Positions 63,461-64,000 of a stretch of 64,000 nt of DNA are shown here, one piece after another. Each line of letters starts with the position of its first letter. Within the stretch, counting starts at the first letter, position 1. The notes beneath the pieces are model-generated. The model had not been told where the DNA came from. It saw only the letters and a program-made list of their open reading frames with translations, and ran no database searches. Made by a program: the position numbers and the translations under genes. Source of the stretch: Petrosia ficiformis. Lineage: Eukaryota; Porifera; Demospongiae; Haplosclerida; Petrosiidae. Location: NCBI GenBank assembly GCA_947044365.1, contig OX345636.1:57515746-57579745 (forward strand), given 5' to 3'.

Positions 63461-63808
63461 CACTGGCGTGTTTAAGAGGGGCCTGGTGGGGCCCAGGCCC
63501 TCCTTGTTGCTTTGTAATGAAATTTTTTAAAAATAATTCTAATTAATGCCTCCGTGCATCATGGTTTGCAGCCCCATTGTAGGAGTAACTAAGTCTGATA
63601 TGGACTCTGACTCTGAGTCTGAGAGCATTGAATCCCCACAGAGTTCATCAACATTGCTAGATTCTCAGTTGTCATCAATAATAGCGATAATGTACGTAAC
63701 GTAGATGCCGACAGACCACACCCATCATAAATGATTAATTCACACGCCATAGTATTATCAATACAGGTGCTAGGCCCCCCCTGATATTCATGTCTAGACA
63801 CACCTATG
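63461..63808 (+). mobile_element. 348-bp hAT-type element with a Ser/Asp-rich coding remnant
   Basis: Imperfect ends (CACTGGCGTGTTTA / inverted CATAGGTGTGTCTA) lie between perfect 8-bp duplications TATCTGCT (63453-63460 and 63809-63816). Inside, about 63585-63702 on the plus strand reads SDMDSDSDSESESIESPQSS and continues to a stop, with protein-like codon use. It may be a leftover of the parent transposase; no domain is recognisable. Confidence 0.65.
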
Positions 63809-64000
63809 TATCTGCTAGTAAGTAGAATGCTATATTTGTAATTAAGATATAATACCACTCTACTTAAAAGCTCCTATACATAGAACTATTGTATTGCTTA
63901 TAATTACATGTATTATTATCAATACATGTATTGAGAATGTCTGTTGATATTATTATCATTTATCCTAGTCATACAAAACTTTATTACATTGTATACATAT

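Overview
The window looks like nuclear DNA of an animal, most likely a demosponge. This is inferred from spliced genes with short exons, A+T-rich introns saturated with the word TACATGTA, and animal-type transposable elements (BEL/Pao, hAT, Ty3/gypsy and LINE remnants, many short inverted-repeat elements). There is no bacterial gene organisation, and I found no tRNA, rRNA or CRISPR array.

Left end (1-7.2 kb, minus strand). An uninterrupted BEL/Pao Gag-Pol reading frame of at least 1,797 codons runs off the left edge. Behind it lie a tRNA-Tyr-like primer-binding site and part of its 5' LTR. Directly upstream, on the same strand, are the first two coding exons of enolase, so the retroelement sits where enolase intron 2 or the rest of that gene should be.

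Spacer (7.2-11.9 kb). This intergenic stretch holds a nested inverted-repeat element (8.7-10.3 kb) with a promoter-like start exon inside it, an acidic possible coding remnant, and a LINE C-terminal remnant.

Main gene (11.9 kb to at least 61.3 kb, plus strand). I assembled nine exons by eye, with GT-AG borders and compatible phases, that encode an ankyrin-repeat protein. Most exons carry one repeat and begin and end in phase 0. Only 673 coding bases are spread over about 49 kb. The eight introns are 1.4-13.9 kb long and carry nearly everything else: a frameshifted hAT transposase, gypsy and other decayed coding pieces, at least a dozen short inverted-repeat elements (several with 8-bp target duplications), three large internal duplications, and four kinds of tandem array (an 18-bp GTCACTA-type, a 66-bp unit repeated 19-20 times, a 1.9-kb hexamer array, and a 9-bp array). 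The gene probably continues past the right edge.

The only host genes I can support are enolase and the ankyrin gene, transcribed divergently about 4.8 kb apart. Long open frames in the tandem arrays are by-products of repeat periods divisible by three. All splice sites are read by eye and untested by transcripts.
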